Shown: positions 6,692 through 14,699 of the stretch, in pieces
Position numbering within the stretch: the first letter of the stretch is position 1
Layout of the letters: each line of letters opens with the position of its first letter
Source of the DNA: Kiritimatiellia bacterium
Lineage (GTDB): Bacteria > Verrucomicrobiota > Kiritimatiellia > B70-G9
Assembly: GCA_012961745.1 (NCBI GenBank)
Contig: DTYT01000032.1
Span: forward strand, 1-16,030
Direction of reading: 5' to 3'
Length of the DNA stretch: 16,030 nt
Made by a program: the position numbers and the translations under genes
Notes under the pieces: model-generated
Databases searched by the model: none
Told to the model about the DNA's origin: nothing
The model's input: the letters and a program-made list of their open reading frames with translations, nothing else

Positions 6692-7656
6692 GATGCCCGG
6701 CAGTACATATCCGAGTGACATTGCTCGGTCTGATACTGGCAACCGCCGTTCTCCCCACCCGGGCAGGCCAGGCCGACGTCGACGTTTCCGTTCCCGATCT
6801 CCAAGGGTCCTCCTTTGACGACCTGATGTCCCATGCCAGCCGCTATGCCACCACTGCTGAGAAAAGAAGGATGAAACATCTGGCACGGGCAGAACTGAAG
6901 AGGCGCGGGGAGCGATTCTTACGGTACCTGGTCTCCCACGCCGGGATAAAGAATGTCTGGTTTTCCATCTACGCCCGGGAGATGGTAGATTGGCTTCCAT
7001 CCGAAAAGGCCGTCCCGGTCCTTCTCGATCTGCTGAATGCAGCCCACCCGGAAGTACGCAAGATGGCGGCCTATCTGCTGGGATTCTACCATGCACCGCA
7101 ATATTGGGAACGTCTGTTGCCCCTTCTGGAAGATGAGGACGTCGCCGGCGCGGCCATCCGGACGCTCGGCAAGTGGCAGGCCGCACGCGCCGCCAGCCGG
7201 ATAGCGGACTTTCTGCAAGACGACAACGAGCGCCGGCGCATCCTCGCCGTAAATGCCCTGGGTGATATCGGCTCCCCGGAAAGCATCCCTTCACTGTTTA
7301 GGATGCTTGATGATCCGGCATGCACCGTGCGACGCGCAGCAGTCCGTGCCCTAGTGAGAATCGGGCCGGCGGCCGAACGGCCCGCCATCCGCGAGCTGGC
7401 CCGCAGCCGGGGACGCAAGCAACGCGAGGTGATCCGGGTACTGGCGTATCTGCATTCGCGCAGGGCGGTACCACGACTGCGGCGCTTGCTGTCCAGCGCA
7501 GACTGTACCACAGCGGCGGACGCCGCGCGTGCGCTCGCGGTAATACAGCCCTCTCGCTTTACGGCACGGGGAAAGGAACTCCAAGCCCGCTGTGGCGGTT
7601 GTCCTTGCATCACGCTGGCGGGAGCCGGATTCCCGCCCCTGGAACAACGTGACTGA
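6688..7656 (+). CDS. Secreted HEAT-repeat protein
   Basis: A 322-residue protein with a signal peptide (about 1-27, hydrophobic LLGLILATAVL, then Ala-Gly). From about residue 100 to 285 it has tandem HEAT/PBS-lyase-like helix pairs. Examples are AVPVLLDLLNAAHPEVRKMA, AVNALGDIGSPESIPSLFRM and AAVRALVRIGPAAERPAI. Such repeats are scaffolds that bind proteins; no catalytic domain is seen. The tail has a small cysteine cluster (CGGCPC, about residues 302-307). The start at 6688 is favoured over the in-frame upstream ATG at 6598. It overlaps the previous stop as ATGA, has GAGG at 6677-6680, and gives a clean signal peptide. Coupling to the repeat protein suggests they act together outside the cytoplasm. 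The HAD gene follows after 3 bases. Confidence 0.88.
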   Translation: MRCPAVHIRVTLLGLILATAVLPTRAGQADVDVSVPDLQGSSFDDLMSHASRYATTAEKRRMKHLARAELKRRGERFLRYLVSHAGIKNVWFSIYAREMVDWLPSEKAVPVLLDLLNAAHPEVRKMAAYLLGFYHAPQYWERLLPLLEDEDVAGAAIRTLGKWQAARAASRIADFLQDDNERRRILAVNALGDIGSPESIPSLFRMLDDPACTVRRAAVRALVRIGPAAERPAIRELARSRGRKQREVIRVLAYLHSRRAVPRLRRLLSSADCTTAADAARALAVIQPSRFTARGKELQARCGGCPCITLAGAGFPPLEQRD

Positions 7657-7659
7657 AAA

Positions 7660-8421
7660 ATGAGAACATCAGGCGCACGATCATGCGCAGCTGCCGGCCA
7701 TCGGGCGTCACGCTGGGCGGTAATCTTTGATTGGGACGGTGTGATCGTGGATTCCTCCGACGCCCATCGGAAGAGCTGGGAACTGCTTGCCGCTGAAGAG
7801 CAGCGTTCGTTGCCACCCGATCACTTCCAGCGGGGTTTCGGCATGAAAAACCCTGAGATTATCCGCAATCTGCTGAAATGGACTGATGATCCGGTCACGA
7901 TCGATCGCCTCTCGAAGAGGAAGGAAGCGCTCTACCGGAAAATCATAGCGAACCAAGGTATACGCCTTGTACCCGGCGCCGGGCAGCTCCTTGACCAACT
8001 GCAGGCGGCCTCAGTGCCAATGGCGATTGCTTCATCCACGGATCGGGCGAACATCACCTTGATAATGGAACGGTATCTGCCCCACATACGGTTTTCAGTC
8101 ATAGTAGCCGCTGAAGATGTCAGGCGCAGCAAGCCGGAACCGGACGTTTTCCTTACTGCCGCTCGCCGTCTCCGTATTCCACCGGAGTCCTGCGTCGTCA
8201 TCGAAGACGCCCCTGCGGGGATAGCCGCTGCCCGTCGCGCCCGCATGAAGGCGATAGCGGTAGCCACCACCCGACGAGATGAAGCGCTGGCCGCGGCCGA
8301 CTTGGTCGTACGCGATCTGGCTGCGCTCGACATGCAATTGCTGGCCAGCCTCGCCTCACGGGCCCAGCCCCCAGGGGCCGCACCACCGCCGGTTGACGAG
8401 GCCCGCCGATACGGGCCTTGA
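7660..8421 (+). CDS. HAD-superfamily hydrolase, beta-phosphoglucomutase/phosphatase type
   Basis: A 253-residue cytosolic HAD enzyme. Motif I is FDWDGVIVDS, with nucleophile Asp24 and acid/base Asp26. Motif II is IASST (123-127), motif III is RSKPEPDVF (Lys158) and motif IV is VIEDAPAG (Glu182, Asp183). The helical cap between motifs I and II (about 35-105) places it in the subfamily with beta-phosphoglucomutase and sugar-phosphate phosphatases (PgmB/YcjU/GPH-like). Substrates cannot be told from sequence. About 18 residues precede the first strand, so the start could be slightly internal; no strong ribosome site precedes ATG 7660. A Pro-rich tail after residue 235 looks non-conserved. It lies 3 bases after the HEAT-repeat gene, so it is probably cotranscribed although its function looks unrelated. 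Confidence 0.9.
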   Translation: MRTSGARSCAAAGHRASRWAVIFDWDGVIVDSSDAHRKSWELLAAEEQRSLPPDHFQRGFGMKNPEIIRNLLKWTDDPVTIDRLSKRKEALYRKIIANQGIRLVPGAGQLLDQLQAASVPMAIASSTDRANITLIMERYLPHIRFSVIVAAEDVRRSKPEPDVFLTAARRLRIPPESCVVIEDAPAGIAAARRARMKAIAVATTRRDEALAAADLVVRDLAALDMQLLASLASRAQPPGAAPPPVDEARRYGP

Positions 8422-8536
8422 ATGCCGGGCCGGAATCCCTGCGACTGCTGAAATTGTGCTGTAAACCCGGCTCTCCAAGATGTAGGATGAAGATATCACG
8501 CCGGCCGGTAGTTTGTGTTACTGGAGAGCAGGTCCC

Positions 8537-9784
8537 ATGAACGTGACAAGAGAGTTCATCCGCCGTGTACCCAAGACGGATCTCCATGTCCATCTGGACG
8601 GCTCCCTGCGCCTGGACACGTTGATTGAGCTTGCACGTCAGGAGCGCGTAAAACTGCCCTCCTACGAAGTGGCCGGGCTGCGGGAGACGGTGTTCAAGGA
8701 CAAGTACAATGATCTGGCGGATTATCTTAAGGGCTTCGCTTACACGTGCGCCGTGATGAGGACTGCCGAGAATCTGCAACGGATTGCGTATGAGCTGGCA
8801 CAGGACAACATCGCCGAGAACGTGCGTTATATAGAGGTGCGCTTTGCGCCTCAATTGCACGTGAGTGAGTCAATGGACACTGCGGCGGTGGTGGAAGCCG
8901 TCTGCCGGGGTCTGGCCCGTGCCCGTGATGAGCATAACCGCACACCAGCCGTACGAACCGGATCCGATCTGCCTTTTGAATTCGGCGTGATCTTGTGCGC
9001 CATGCGCTGTTTCTCTGCCGGTATGAGTCCCTATTACGCCGATCTTTTCCGCATCATGGCATACGCACCGCGCAAGCAGGTATTCTCCACTGCCTCCCTC
9101 GAACTGGCGCGAGCCGCGGTTGCACTTGCACGACAGCGGGGTCTCCCGGTTGTCGGATTTGATCTCGCCGGCGAGGAAGAAGGCTATCCCGCGGTGGCCC
9201 ACCGTGCCGCCTATCAATATGCCCACCGTCACTTCCTGAAGAAAACCGTGCATGCCGGGGAGGCCTACGGTCCCGAATCCATCTTCCAGGCGATAACCGA
9301 GTGCCATGCCAACCGGATCGGCCACGGGACGTTCCTGTTCGCGGCCGATATGGTGAAGGACCCCGAAATTGAGGAACCTCGGGAATACGTCAATCTCCTT
9401 GCCGAGTATATCGCCAGCCAGCGTATCACCATTGAGGTGTGCCCGACCAGCAATCTCCAGACAATCCCGGAATTCGATTCTCTGTCGGCGCACCCGGTCC
9501 GTCAGATGATCGAACACAGCCTCTCGGTCACCATATGTACGGACAACCGTCTGGTGTCCAATACTTCCGTCACGCAGGAAATCATGTCCGTGCTTCAAGC
9601 CATCCCCCTGACACGACATCAGCTGCGCAATATCATCGTAGCCGGATTCAAAGGCAGCTTTTTCCCAGCAGGATACCGGCAGAAGAGGGCATACGTCCGC
9701 CGTATGCTGAATATTTATGAGTCGTTGGAGCGGAGCCTCCTCGGTCCTGACGACGGGAAAGTACTTTCCCTCTCGCAGGGGTAA
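8537..9784 (+). CDS. add: Adenosine deaminase
   Basis: A 415-residue member of the adenosine/AMP deaminase family of TIM-barrel metal hydrolases, which hydrolyses adenosine (or a close analogue) to inosine for purine salvage. LHVHLDGSL supplies zinc ligands His17 and His19. VHAGEAYGP supplies ligand His239 and catalytic Glu242. RIGHGT supplies His263, and TICTDNR supplies zinc ligand Asp336. The usual second Asp of the DD pair is Asn337 here. EVCPTSN (300-306) is also typical. The length exceeds the E. coli enzyme (333), with extra residues in the middle (about 130-180). ATG 8537 is chosen over the in-frame TTG at 8513 because GGAG (8523-8526) is correctly spaced to it. It follows the HAD gene by 115 bases and may have its own promoter; none is clear. 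Confidence 0.92.
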   Translation: MNVTREFIRRVPKTDLHVHLDGSLRLDTLIELARQERVKLPSYEVAGLRETVFKDKYNDLADYLKGFAYTCAVMRTAENLQRIAYELAQDNIAENVRYIEVRFAPQLHVSESMDTAAVVEAVCRGLARARDEHNRTPAVRTGSDLPFEFGVILCAMRCFSAGMSPYYADLFRIMAYAPRKQVFSTASLELARAAVALARQRGLPVVGFDLAGEEEGYPAVAHRAAYQYAHRHFLKKTVHAGEAYGPESIFQAITECHANRIGHGTFLFAADMVKDPEIEEPREYVNLLAEYIASQRITIEVCPTSNLQTIPEFDSLSAHPVRQMIEHSLSVTICTDNRLVSNTSVTQEIMSVLQAIPLTRHQLRNIIVAGFKGSFFPAGYRQKRAYVRRMLNIYESLERSLLGPDDGKVLSLSQG

Positions 9785-9798
9785 CCGACTGGCGGCGG

Positions 9799-11457
9799 TC
9801 ATCCCGCGCCGGCGTTCTCGTTTGGCTTCAGCAAGATAAAGCTCGGGAACCCACGGACCTGATAGTACTCCAACAATCTCCGGATAAGCGGGTGATTAGG
9901 ATCCTCAGCAGCAACCTTGAGCACTATAACCTGATTCAGCAGCTCCCGTACTCTCTTCGACCGCAACGTAGTCCTGTCCATCACGATACACGCCTTGCAC
10001 CAACTGGCACCGAAATCCAGCAGGATCGGCCGGGAAACTGCGGCTGCCCGGGTAAGAACCTCTGCAACACGCCGGATCTCGTCCTCAGCACACCACTCTC
10101 CCCCCTGCCGTCCCGCCCCTGCGCCGCCCTCTCCCCGCCACAGCAGGACAGCCACACGCCCGTAGTAAAGCCCCAGCATGAGGATCCCCACAGCGAGCAG
10201 ATTCCTCACCCAGACCATCCACCTGCCCGGGGCGGGCAGCCGCGCAATCCCTGCCCCCATGAGGGGCCATGGCGCTCCCATACCGAGCCCCAGCAGCAAG
10301 GGTAGAAAAACCGCAACCCGATGGCCCTCGGCAACAAGTTTTCCCGACCAGAGCAAGACCGAAATCACTATGGGCGCCACACATGCCCCCGCCAGAACGG
10401 CCGCTAGTGCGCCCATGAAAAAGGCAACCAGTGCCCCGACATTGCGTGTCACCCGGGAACTCAAATGCGTCTGATATCGCGAAAAATCCACGTGGATCAC
10501 GTCGAACATCGCCAGAGCCATCACGAGGAAGAAGACAGAAATTCCCGCATTGAAGGCGGCCGAGGCATTCAAGGTCCCGAACGTCGACCCGGTCAAGAGC
10601 GCAAACATTCCGAGCCCCCCATAGGCAAGCGCCATCCCGGCGCCGTACATCAATCCCGCCACGAAACCCCGCCGCCGGCTCCCGCCCCCAGGACCGCCGG
10701 AAGTCGCCCCCAGGATCGCCAGGTTGACCGGTATGAGCGGCAGCACGCACGGTGTGAGGTTCAGGGCGACGCCTCCCGCGAATACCATCAACAAGAGCAA
10801 CCACATTGACCTGCGTCCTCGCTCCCCGCGGTGGTCGGCGACTGCCCCGCATAGTGCTTGTTTCAGGAAAGCCACGAATTTTTCTTCCCCCATATACCCC
10901 ACCGCCCGAGCCTCGATCCTGAACATGCGCGCCGCGGGAAGCCAGTCGACTGGAGCTGCCCTTGACGCGGTCCGGGAGGGCTTCACGATGTGGGACGCCG
11001 CCTGCAGCACAAATTCCTTCTTCACCGGCAAGGAACATATCTCCCGAGTGCATGCCTGATAGGAAACCTGCACTTTTACTATGGGAGCCGTAATCTCAGC
11101 CAGGGTCGCGGTTACCGCAACATCTCCGGTGTAAACCTCCTTTCCCTCGCCGGTAAAGGGATCCCTGATAGTCACTGGATCGGGACGACTGACCCGTCCC
11201 ATCTCACCCCCCGACAGGACCTCGAAATGCAGCTTGTCCGCGTAGAGAAAATGCCCTTCCGGCACGGTGAAGTGGGCCGTCATCCGGGGCGGGCTGGAAG
11301 TCGCCTCCAGTCCAATATCCACCGCGACCTCGCCGGCGGCAAAAATAGCGCCCGGTCCGGAGAAGAACGAGATTACCATCAGACAGAGTCCGGTCAGTTT
11401 GCAAAGCCCGGGAGGGCACGTGCCGGGAACAGCCTTGAACACGAATCGCCGCTTCAT
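9799..11457 (-). CDS. dsbD: Thiol:disulfide interchange protein DsbD
   Basis: DsbD carries electrons from cytosolic thioredoxin across the inner membrane to periplasmic thiol proteins. All three modules are present in this 552-residue protein. A signal peptide (to about residue 40) leads into an nDsbD-like immunoglobulin domain with CTREIC (Cys136, Cys141). An eight-helix core follows, with NLTPCVLPLIPV (Cys237) and AGACVAPIVI (Cys359). A thioredoxin-like end carries ASWCKAC (Cys487, Cys490) and the cis-Pro motif GFPSF. All six redox cysteines are thus intact. Its ATG overlaps the tlpA stop as ATGA, so translation is coupled. The partner is very likely the upstream TlpA-like lipoprotein. The gene ends 14 bases from the convergent add gene. 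Confidence 0.96.
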   Translation of the reverse strand: MKRRFVFKAVPGTCPPGLCKLTGLCLMVISFFSGPGAIFAAGEVAVDIGLEATSSPPRMTAHFTVPEGHFLYADKLHFEVLSGGEMGRVSRPDPVTIRDPFTGEGKEVYTGDVAVTATLAEITAPIVKVQVSYQACTREICSLPVKKEFVLQAASHIVKPSRTASRAAPVDWLPAARMFRIEARAVGYMGEEKFVAFLKQALCGAVADHRGERGRRSMWLLLLMVFAGGVALNLTPCVLPLIPVNLAILGATSGGPGGGSRRRGFVAGLMYGAGMALAYGGLGMFALLTGSTFGTLNASAAFNAGISVFFLVMALAMFDVIHVDFSRYQTHLSSRVTRNVGALVAFFMGALAAVLAGACVAPIVISVLLWSGKLVAEGHRVAVFLPLLLGLGMGAPWPLMGAGIARLPAPGRWMVWVRNLLAVGILMLGLYYGRVAVLLWRGEGGAGAGRQGGEWCAEDEIRRVAEVLTRAAAVSRPILLDFGASWCKACIVMDRTTLRSKRVRELLNQVIVLKVAAEDPNHPLIRRLLEYYQVRGFPSFILLKPNENAGAG

Positions 11458-11993
11458 TCGGCCAGCAGCAGTTCCACTTTTCGCCGTAGTTCCGATTCCG
11501 GAACAACCCCCACAATCCGGTCTCTCACTCTTCCCCGCCGGTCGATCAGAATCTTGGTGGGAACCGCCCGGATCCCCCCGAAGGCGGCCTGCACGCCGGA
11601 ATCCGCCAGAGCCAGCGGATACTTGATGTGTAATCGGGCCGCGGCCGCCGCCACACGGTCGGGAGAACCACGATCGACTGTCATTCCAATCATCACCAAG
11701 CCACGCCCCTCCATTTCATTATGAAGACGGTTCAAAGCCGGGATTTCCGACCGGCAGGGCCGGCACCACGTTGCCCAGAAATCCAGCAGAACCACCCTCC
11801 CTCGGAACTGTTCCAATGAGAGGCTGGTGTCGTCTCTCAGCGAGCGGAAAGTGACTACCGGAGCCCCGACCGGTTGGGAGGTCTCCGGCTCTTTCGACAC
11901 TGCCTCGCTTCCAGTCCCCCCGGGTTTACATCCTGCCGCCAGCCCGAGCAGTACGGCTGCCACCCCCACGGCCGCGCTGATCCGTGCCTTCAA
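11454..11993 (-). CDS. TlpA/ResA-like thioredoxin-fold lipoprotein
   Basis: Read from TTG 11993, this is a 179-residue protein. A lipoprotein signal (hydrophobic AVGVAAVLLGLAAG then Cys22) leads into a thioredoxin-like domain with FWATWCRPC (Cys77, Cys80) and cis-Pro motif AVPT (Pro145). This is the TlpA/ResA/CcmG pattern: a membrane-tethered periplasmic reductase, often for apocytochrome c or other thiol clients. The TTG is chosen because AGGAGG lies 7 bases upstream, a promoter candidate fits, and only this start places the signal at the very N-terminus. An in-frame frame extends to 12101 but adds 36 non-signal residues. It is the first gene of a two-gene operon with dsbD, which would re-reduce it. 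Confidence 0.9.
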   Translation of the reverse strand: MKARISAAVGVAAVLLGLAAGCKPGGTGSEAVSKEPETSQPVGAPVVTFRSLRDDTSLSLEQFRGRVVLLDFWATWCRPCRSEIPALNRLHNEMEGRGLVMIGMTVDRGSPDRVAAAAARLHIKYPLALADSGVQAAFGGIRAVPTKILIDRRGRVRDRIVGVVPESELRRKVELLLAE

Positions 11994-12000
11994 CTGCCGC

Positions 12001-12006
12001 CCTCCT
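12001..12006 (-). promoter_or_regulatory. Shine-Dalgarno deciding the TTG start of the tlpA-like gene
   Basis: A perfect AGGAGG on the minus strand ends 7 bases before TTG 11993. It is much stronger than anything near the ATG at 12044 or the longest frame start at 12101, so it fixes the start at a non-ATG codon. Confidence 0.7.
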
Positions 12007-12024
12007 CTGTCCGATCTTGCAGCC

Positions 12025-12053
12025 ACCTTACCGCACTTTCCCATCGATTTCAA
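12025..12053 (-). promoter_or_regulatory. Candidate promoter for tlpA-dsbD
   Basis: On the minus strand TTGAAA (12053-12048, 5 of 6) is followed after 17 bases by TAAGGT (12030-12025, 3 of 6). A start near 12018 gives a leader of about 25 bases that contains the AGGAGG site. The weak -10 keeps confidence low. Confidence 0.35.
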
Positions 12054-12127
12054 ATGTTCTACTCCGTCCGGCTTGCGCCAGATTCCCCGTGGAGCGGGCA
12101 CGCCCGGAGATCCGGCCGGTTTTTTTC

Positions 12128-12156
12128 TTGCCGGAATGTGAGCAGAGGATCACAAT
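12128..12156 (+). promoter_or_regulatory. Candidate promoter for the 12199 membrane-protein gene
   Basis: TTGCCG (12128-12133) and CACAAT (12151-12156) each match 4 of 6 with a 17-base spacer. The predicted start lies near 12163, about 36 bases before the GTG start at 12199. Confidence 0.3.
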
Positions 12157-12198
12157 CCAATACAAAGCGGGGGTGCACGCCGCGGGCGGGGCGGTTAT

Positions 12199-13119
12199 GT
12201 GAAGAGGCGCAACATATACCGTAAGTGGCGGCCCGGGTGGCCGTGGGAGCTTGAGGGCTTGGCGTTGATATTCGCAGCGGTCGCCGTCGTTGTTCCACTC
12301 TATGTATTCTATGCCGGTCGAACTTTGACTACCGAGCTGCCCCTCAGCGTCGCCCTCCAGCAGAAGGAGGCCCTCCAGACCACCGACTGGGACGAATTGG
12401 TGAATGTTTTCTGGGCCGTCGGCATAGTAGGCCTGTATTTGGTCCACCTGATTCTCGCTGGCGGAACCATAGAGTGGATCTCCACACCTTTTACGCACCT
12501 GGCGGCACCTTCCATTTTTGCCATGATCGCCTATTTCCGCATGGTCCGCTTTTCGCAGACATATCCCCAATACGCTTTTCTCACCGGGTCGCTGCCGGAG
12601 TTCTCCTTTTGGATTCTGGGCGTTCTGTTCATAACCTGTCTGCTGGCTCGCATGCGAATGACCCGTCACCTGGCCCGCTTTCGGGATGTCCATTGGGACG
12701 TGGTCACACCCACTGCCCTTGATTGGAGCTATCTTCAATTGATGACCTTCTTTCGTCCACTGGTCTACCTGCCGCGCCGGTATAAACTCAACCGTGAGGC
12801 CCTGCTGATCGAAGGATGGGGTTATGCCATGAGCGTACCCCTTGATGTCATCCAGCACGTGGAGGCGGTCGGCTCGACACAGCTGGTCAGCTATGGCTAC
12901 TACCTGGCAACCTCTCGGCACAGCCTGGTCAAAATCACGCTGTCTGAACCAGCCCAGCCGATTTTCATATCTCCGAGGGATCGCGGCCGGTTCGTGCACT
13001 TTGCGTTGGAGGTTCTGGAATCCCGCAAACCGGCCACGGAGCACGGACACACGCGCCATGGCACGCGTCGGGGCGTAGTTCGTTCGACGCGCGCCGGAGA
13101 ACGACCGGCAAACGCGTAG
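12199..13119 (+). CDS. Inner-membrane protein of unknown function with possible C-terminal PH-like domain
   Basis: A 306-residue protein starting with GTG; no ATG is available and no strong ribosome site is seen. It begins with a basic, Trp-rich stretch. Hydrophobic segments lie at about 19-39, 69-89 and 135-151, with a weaker one at 98-115. From about residue 185 the sequence turns soluble. Short strands (YKLNREALLIEGWG, PLDVIQHVEAVGS, SLVKITLSEP) precede ISPRDRGRFVHFALEVL, which resembles the strand pattern and closing helix of bacterial PH-like domains. The last 30 residues are basic and low complexity. Without a database match I give no function. It stands alone between tlpA-dsbD (divergent) and the tRNA nucleotidyltransferase gene (same strand, 92 bases on). 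Confidence 0.75.
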   Translation: MKRRNIYRKWRPGWPWELEGLALIFAAVAVVVPLYVFYAGRTLTTELPLSVALQQKEALQTTDWDELVNVFWAVGIVGLYLVHLILAGGTIEWISTPFTHLAAPSIFAMIAYFRMVRFSQTYPQYAFLTGSLPEFSFWILGVLFITCLLARMRMTRHLARFRDVHWDVVTPTALDWSYLQLMTFFRPLVYLPRRYKLNREALLIEGWGYAMSVPLDVIQHVEAVGSTQLVSYGYYLATSRHSLVKITLSEPAQPIFISPRDRGRFVHFALEVLESRKPATEHGHTRHGTRRGVVRSTRAGERPANA

Positions 13120-13134
13120 GATTCTCCAGAATCC
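13119..13134 (+). repeat. Perfect 6-bp hairpin directly after the membrane-protein stop codon
   Basis: GGATTC (13119-13124) and GAATCC (13129-13134) flank a TCCA loop and begin on the last base of the TAG stop. No T-run follows, so it is not a standard rho-independent terminator. It could protect the 3' end of the message or be chance. Confidence 0.35.
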
Positions 13135-13211
13135 CGGCTCCCTCCGCCGCGGATCATGCCTGGATTCAGAGTGTGGTTGCAGCGATGTTTCCCTTGGGAT
13201 AGATAGGTTAC

Positions 13212-14699
13212 ATGAATTGCCGGATTCGACTGCCGCTCAGCCGGGAACTGGGAGCTGCGCTGAAAGTAGCATCCACCCTTACTCGGAGCGGCTATCGTTG
13301 CCTCCTAGTAGGCGGCTGCGTACGTGATCTCCTGCTGGGATTGGAGCCGGAAGACTACGACCTCGCAACGGATGCACCCGCCGAAGCGATTCAGTCCAGA
13401 TTCCGTTGTGTCAACCCGGCGGGGGAACGCTTCGGGGTCTTCAACGTAGTAGTCGAAGGAAGTGTTGTCACGCTGGCCCGCTTCCGGCGCGACGTGCAAT
13501 ATCGCGACGGGCGCCGCCCGGAGACGCTGGCGTTTACTGGGAGACTGGAGGAGGACGCTCAGCGACGCGATTTCACCGTGAATGCAATATATTTCGATCT
13601 CCAAACCAACATGGTCGTAGATCCCACTGGTGGATGCCCCGACTTGTTCCGTCGCGTGCTTCGGGCTATCGGCGATCCCCGCCAGCGCATGAAGGAAGAT
13701 TATCTGCGTCTGGTTCGAGCCGTCCGCTTAGCGACCAGTCTTGGCTTCACAATGGAGGAGAAGACCGCCGCCGCCGTAAGAGAATACGCTCACTGCCTGA
13801 CCACCGTTAGTGCGGAACGCCTTCGAGAGGAGCTTACCCGCCTTCTGACGCAGGGGCATGCTGGTCGAGGCATTCGGATGCTGCGCGACTCTACACTTCT
13901 TCGCCATGCTCTTCCGGAAGTTTCGGCAATGGACGGCGTACCTCAACCACAGGAGTACCACCCGGAAGGAGATGTGTTCGTTCACACCTGCTGCATGCTT
14001 GACCGCCTGAACCCATACCTCACGGTCACGCAAGCCGTCGAAGGTTCACCGTATGCGTCCCCTATCACTAAACGACACCGGGTTTCACCTCGTCTGGCAT
14101 GGGCTACGCTCCTCCACGATGTGGGCAAACCTCCTGCCTTCCGCATCGCTCACTGCAAAAACGGGAAACTGCGCATCCGTTTCGACGGACATGCTGAGCT
14201 TGGCGCCGCGCTGTCCGAGAGAATACTGGCACGCCTGCGGTTTCCGACGCGGTTCATCTCCGATGTCTGCTTCATGATCCGCAACCATATGCGCTTTCTC
14301 GACGTACGTAACATGCGAAAGTCCACCCTCCTCAAACTGATGGCCGCGGAAACGTTCGACGACGAGTTGGAATTGCACCGCCTCGACTGTATCTGCAGCC
14401 ATGGCAAACTTGAAAATTACTTCTACCTGCTGCGATTGAAGTCTTCCTTATCGCAGGAGACCCGGCGGCGGCTGCCCGAGCGCTGGATAACCGGACGCGA
14501 TCTCCTCGTGCTGGGGATCCCCGAGGGGCCGCGAATAGGCCGTCTTTTGCACCTCGCGTATGATGCCCAGCTTGAGGGGAAATTCCGAACGCGTGAGGAG
14601 CTGTTGACGTGGCTGGAAGATATTGCTCGCGAAGAGAACACCCCGGTCGATCAGATAAGTCCAAGTTCCCGTCCGGTCTCCCCTTCGGATGCGGCGTGA
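13212..14699 (+). CDS. cca: CCA-adding tRNA nucleotidyltransferase / poly(A) polymerase family protein with HD domain
   Basis: A 495-residue class II nucleotidyltransferase. The polymerase head has VGGCVRDLLLG (33-43), EDYDLATDA with metal-binding Asp48 and Asp50, QRRDFTVNAI (117-126), DPTGGCPDL and RAIGDPRQRMKEDYLRLVRA. Together these are the nucleotide-selecting and RNA-binding signature of CCA-adding enzymes and PcnB-type polymerases. An HD phosphohydrolase domain follows, with YHPEGDVFVHT (249-259), LLHDVGKPP with His302 and Asp303, and FDGHAELGAA. This layout is common for bacterial CCA-adding enzymes, which repair or build tRNA 3' ends. Whether this one adds CCA, only A or CC, or poly(A) cannot be read from sequence. 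The ATG has only a weak AGG site. The last 49 bases overlap the convergent ligase-like gene. Confidence 0.92.
   Translation: MNCRIRLPLSRELGAALKVASTLTRSGYRCLLVGGCVRDLLLGLEPEDYDLATDAPAEAIQSRFRCVNPAGERFGVFNVVVEGSVVTLARFRRDVQYRDGRRPETLAFTGRLEEDAQRRDFTVNAIYFDLQTNMVVDPTGGCPDLFRRVLRAIGDPRQRMKEDYLRLVRAVRLATSLGFTMEEKTAAAVREYAHCLTTVSAERLREELTRLLTQGHAGRGIRMLRDSTLLRHALPEVSAMDGVPQPQEYHPEGDVFVHTCCMLDRLNPYLTVTQAVEGSPYASPITKRHRVSPRLAWATLLHDVGKPPAFRIAHCKNGKLRIRFDGHAELGAALSERILARLRFPTRFISDVCFMIRNHMRFLDVRNMRKSTLLKLMAAETFDDELELHRLDCICSHGKLENYFYLLRLKSSLSQETRRRLPERWITGRDLLVLGIPEGPRIGRLLHLAYDAQLEGKFRTREELLTWLEDIAREENTPVDQISPSSRPVSPSDAA

Noticed and set aside
10085..11053. 322-codon minus-strand frame inside dsbD
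   Set aside because: It is a +1 shadow of dsbD, whose own frame keeps all six redox cysteines.
12111..12135. Inverted repeat TCCGGC ... GCCGGA around a T-rich stretch, considered as terminator or operator
   Set aside because: No gene is transcribed into it in the direction of the T-run. Six-base arms in GC-rich DNA are easily chance.
13177..13205. TTGCAG-17-TAGATA as promoter of the nucleotidyltransferase gene
   Set aside because: The -10 matches only 3 of 6 and would put the transcript start on the ATG itself.
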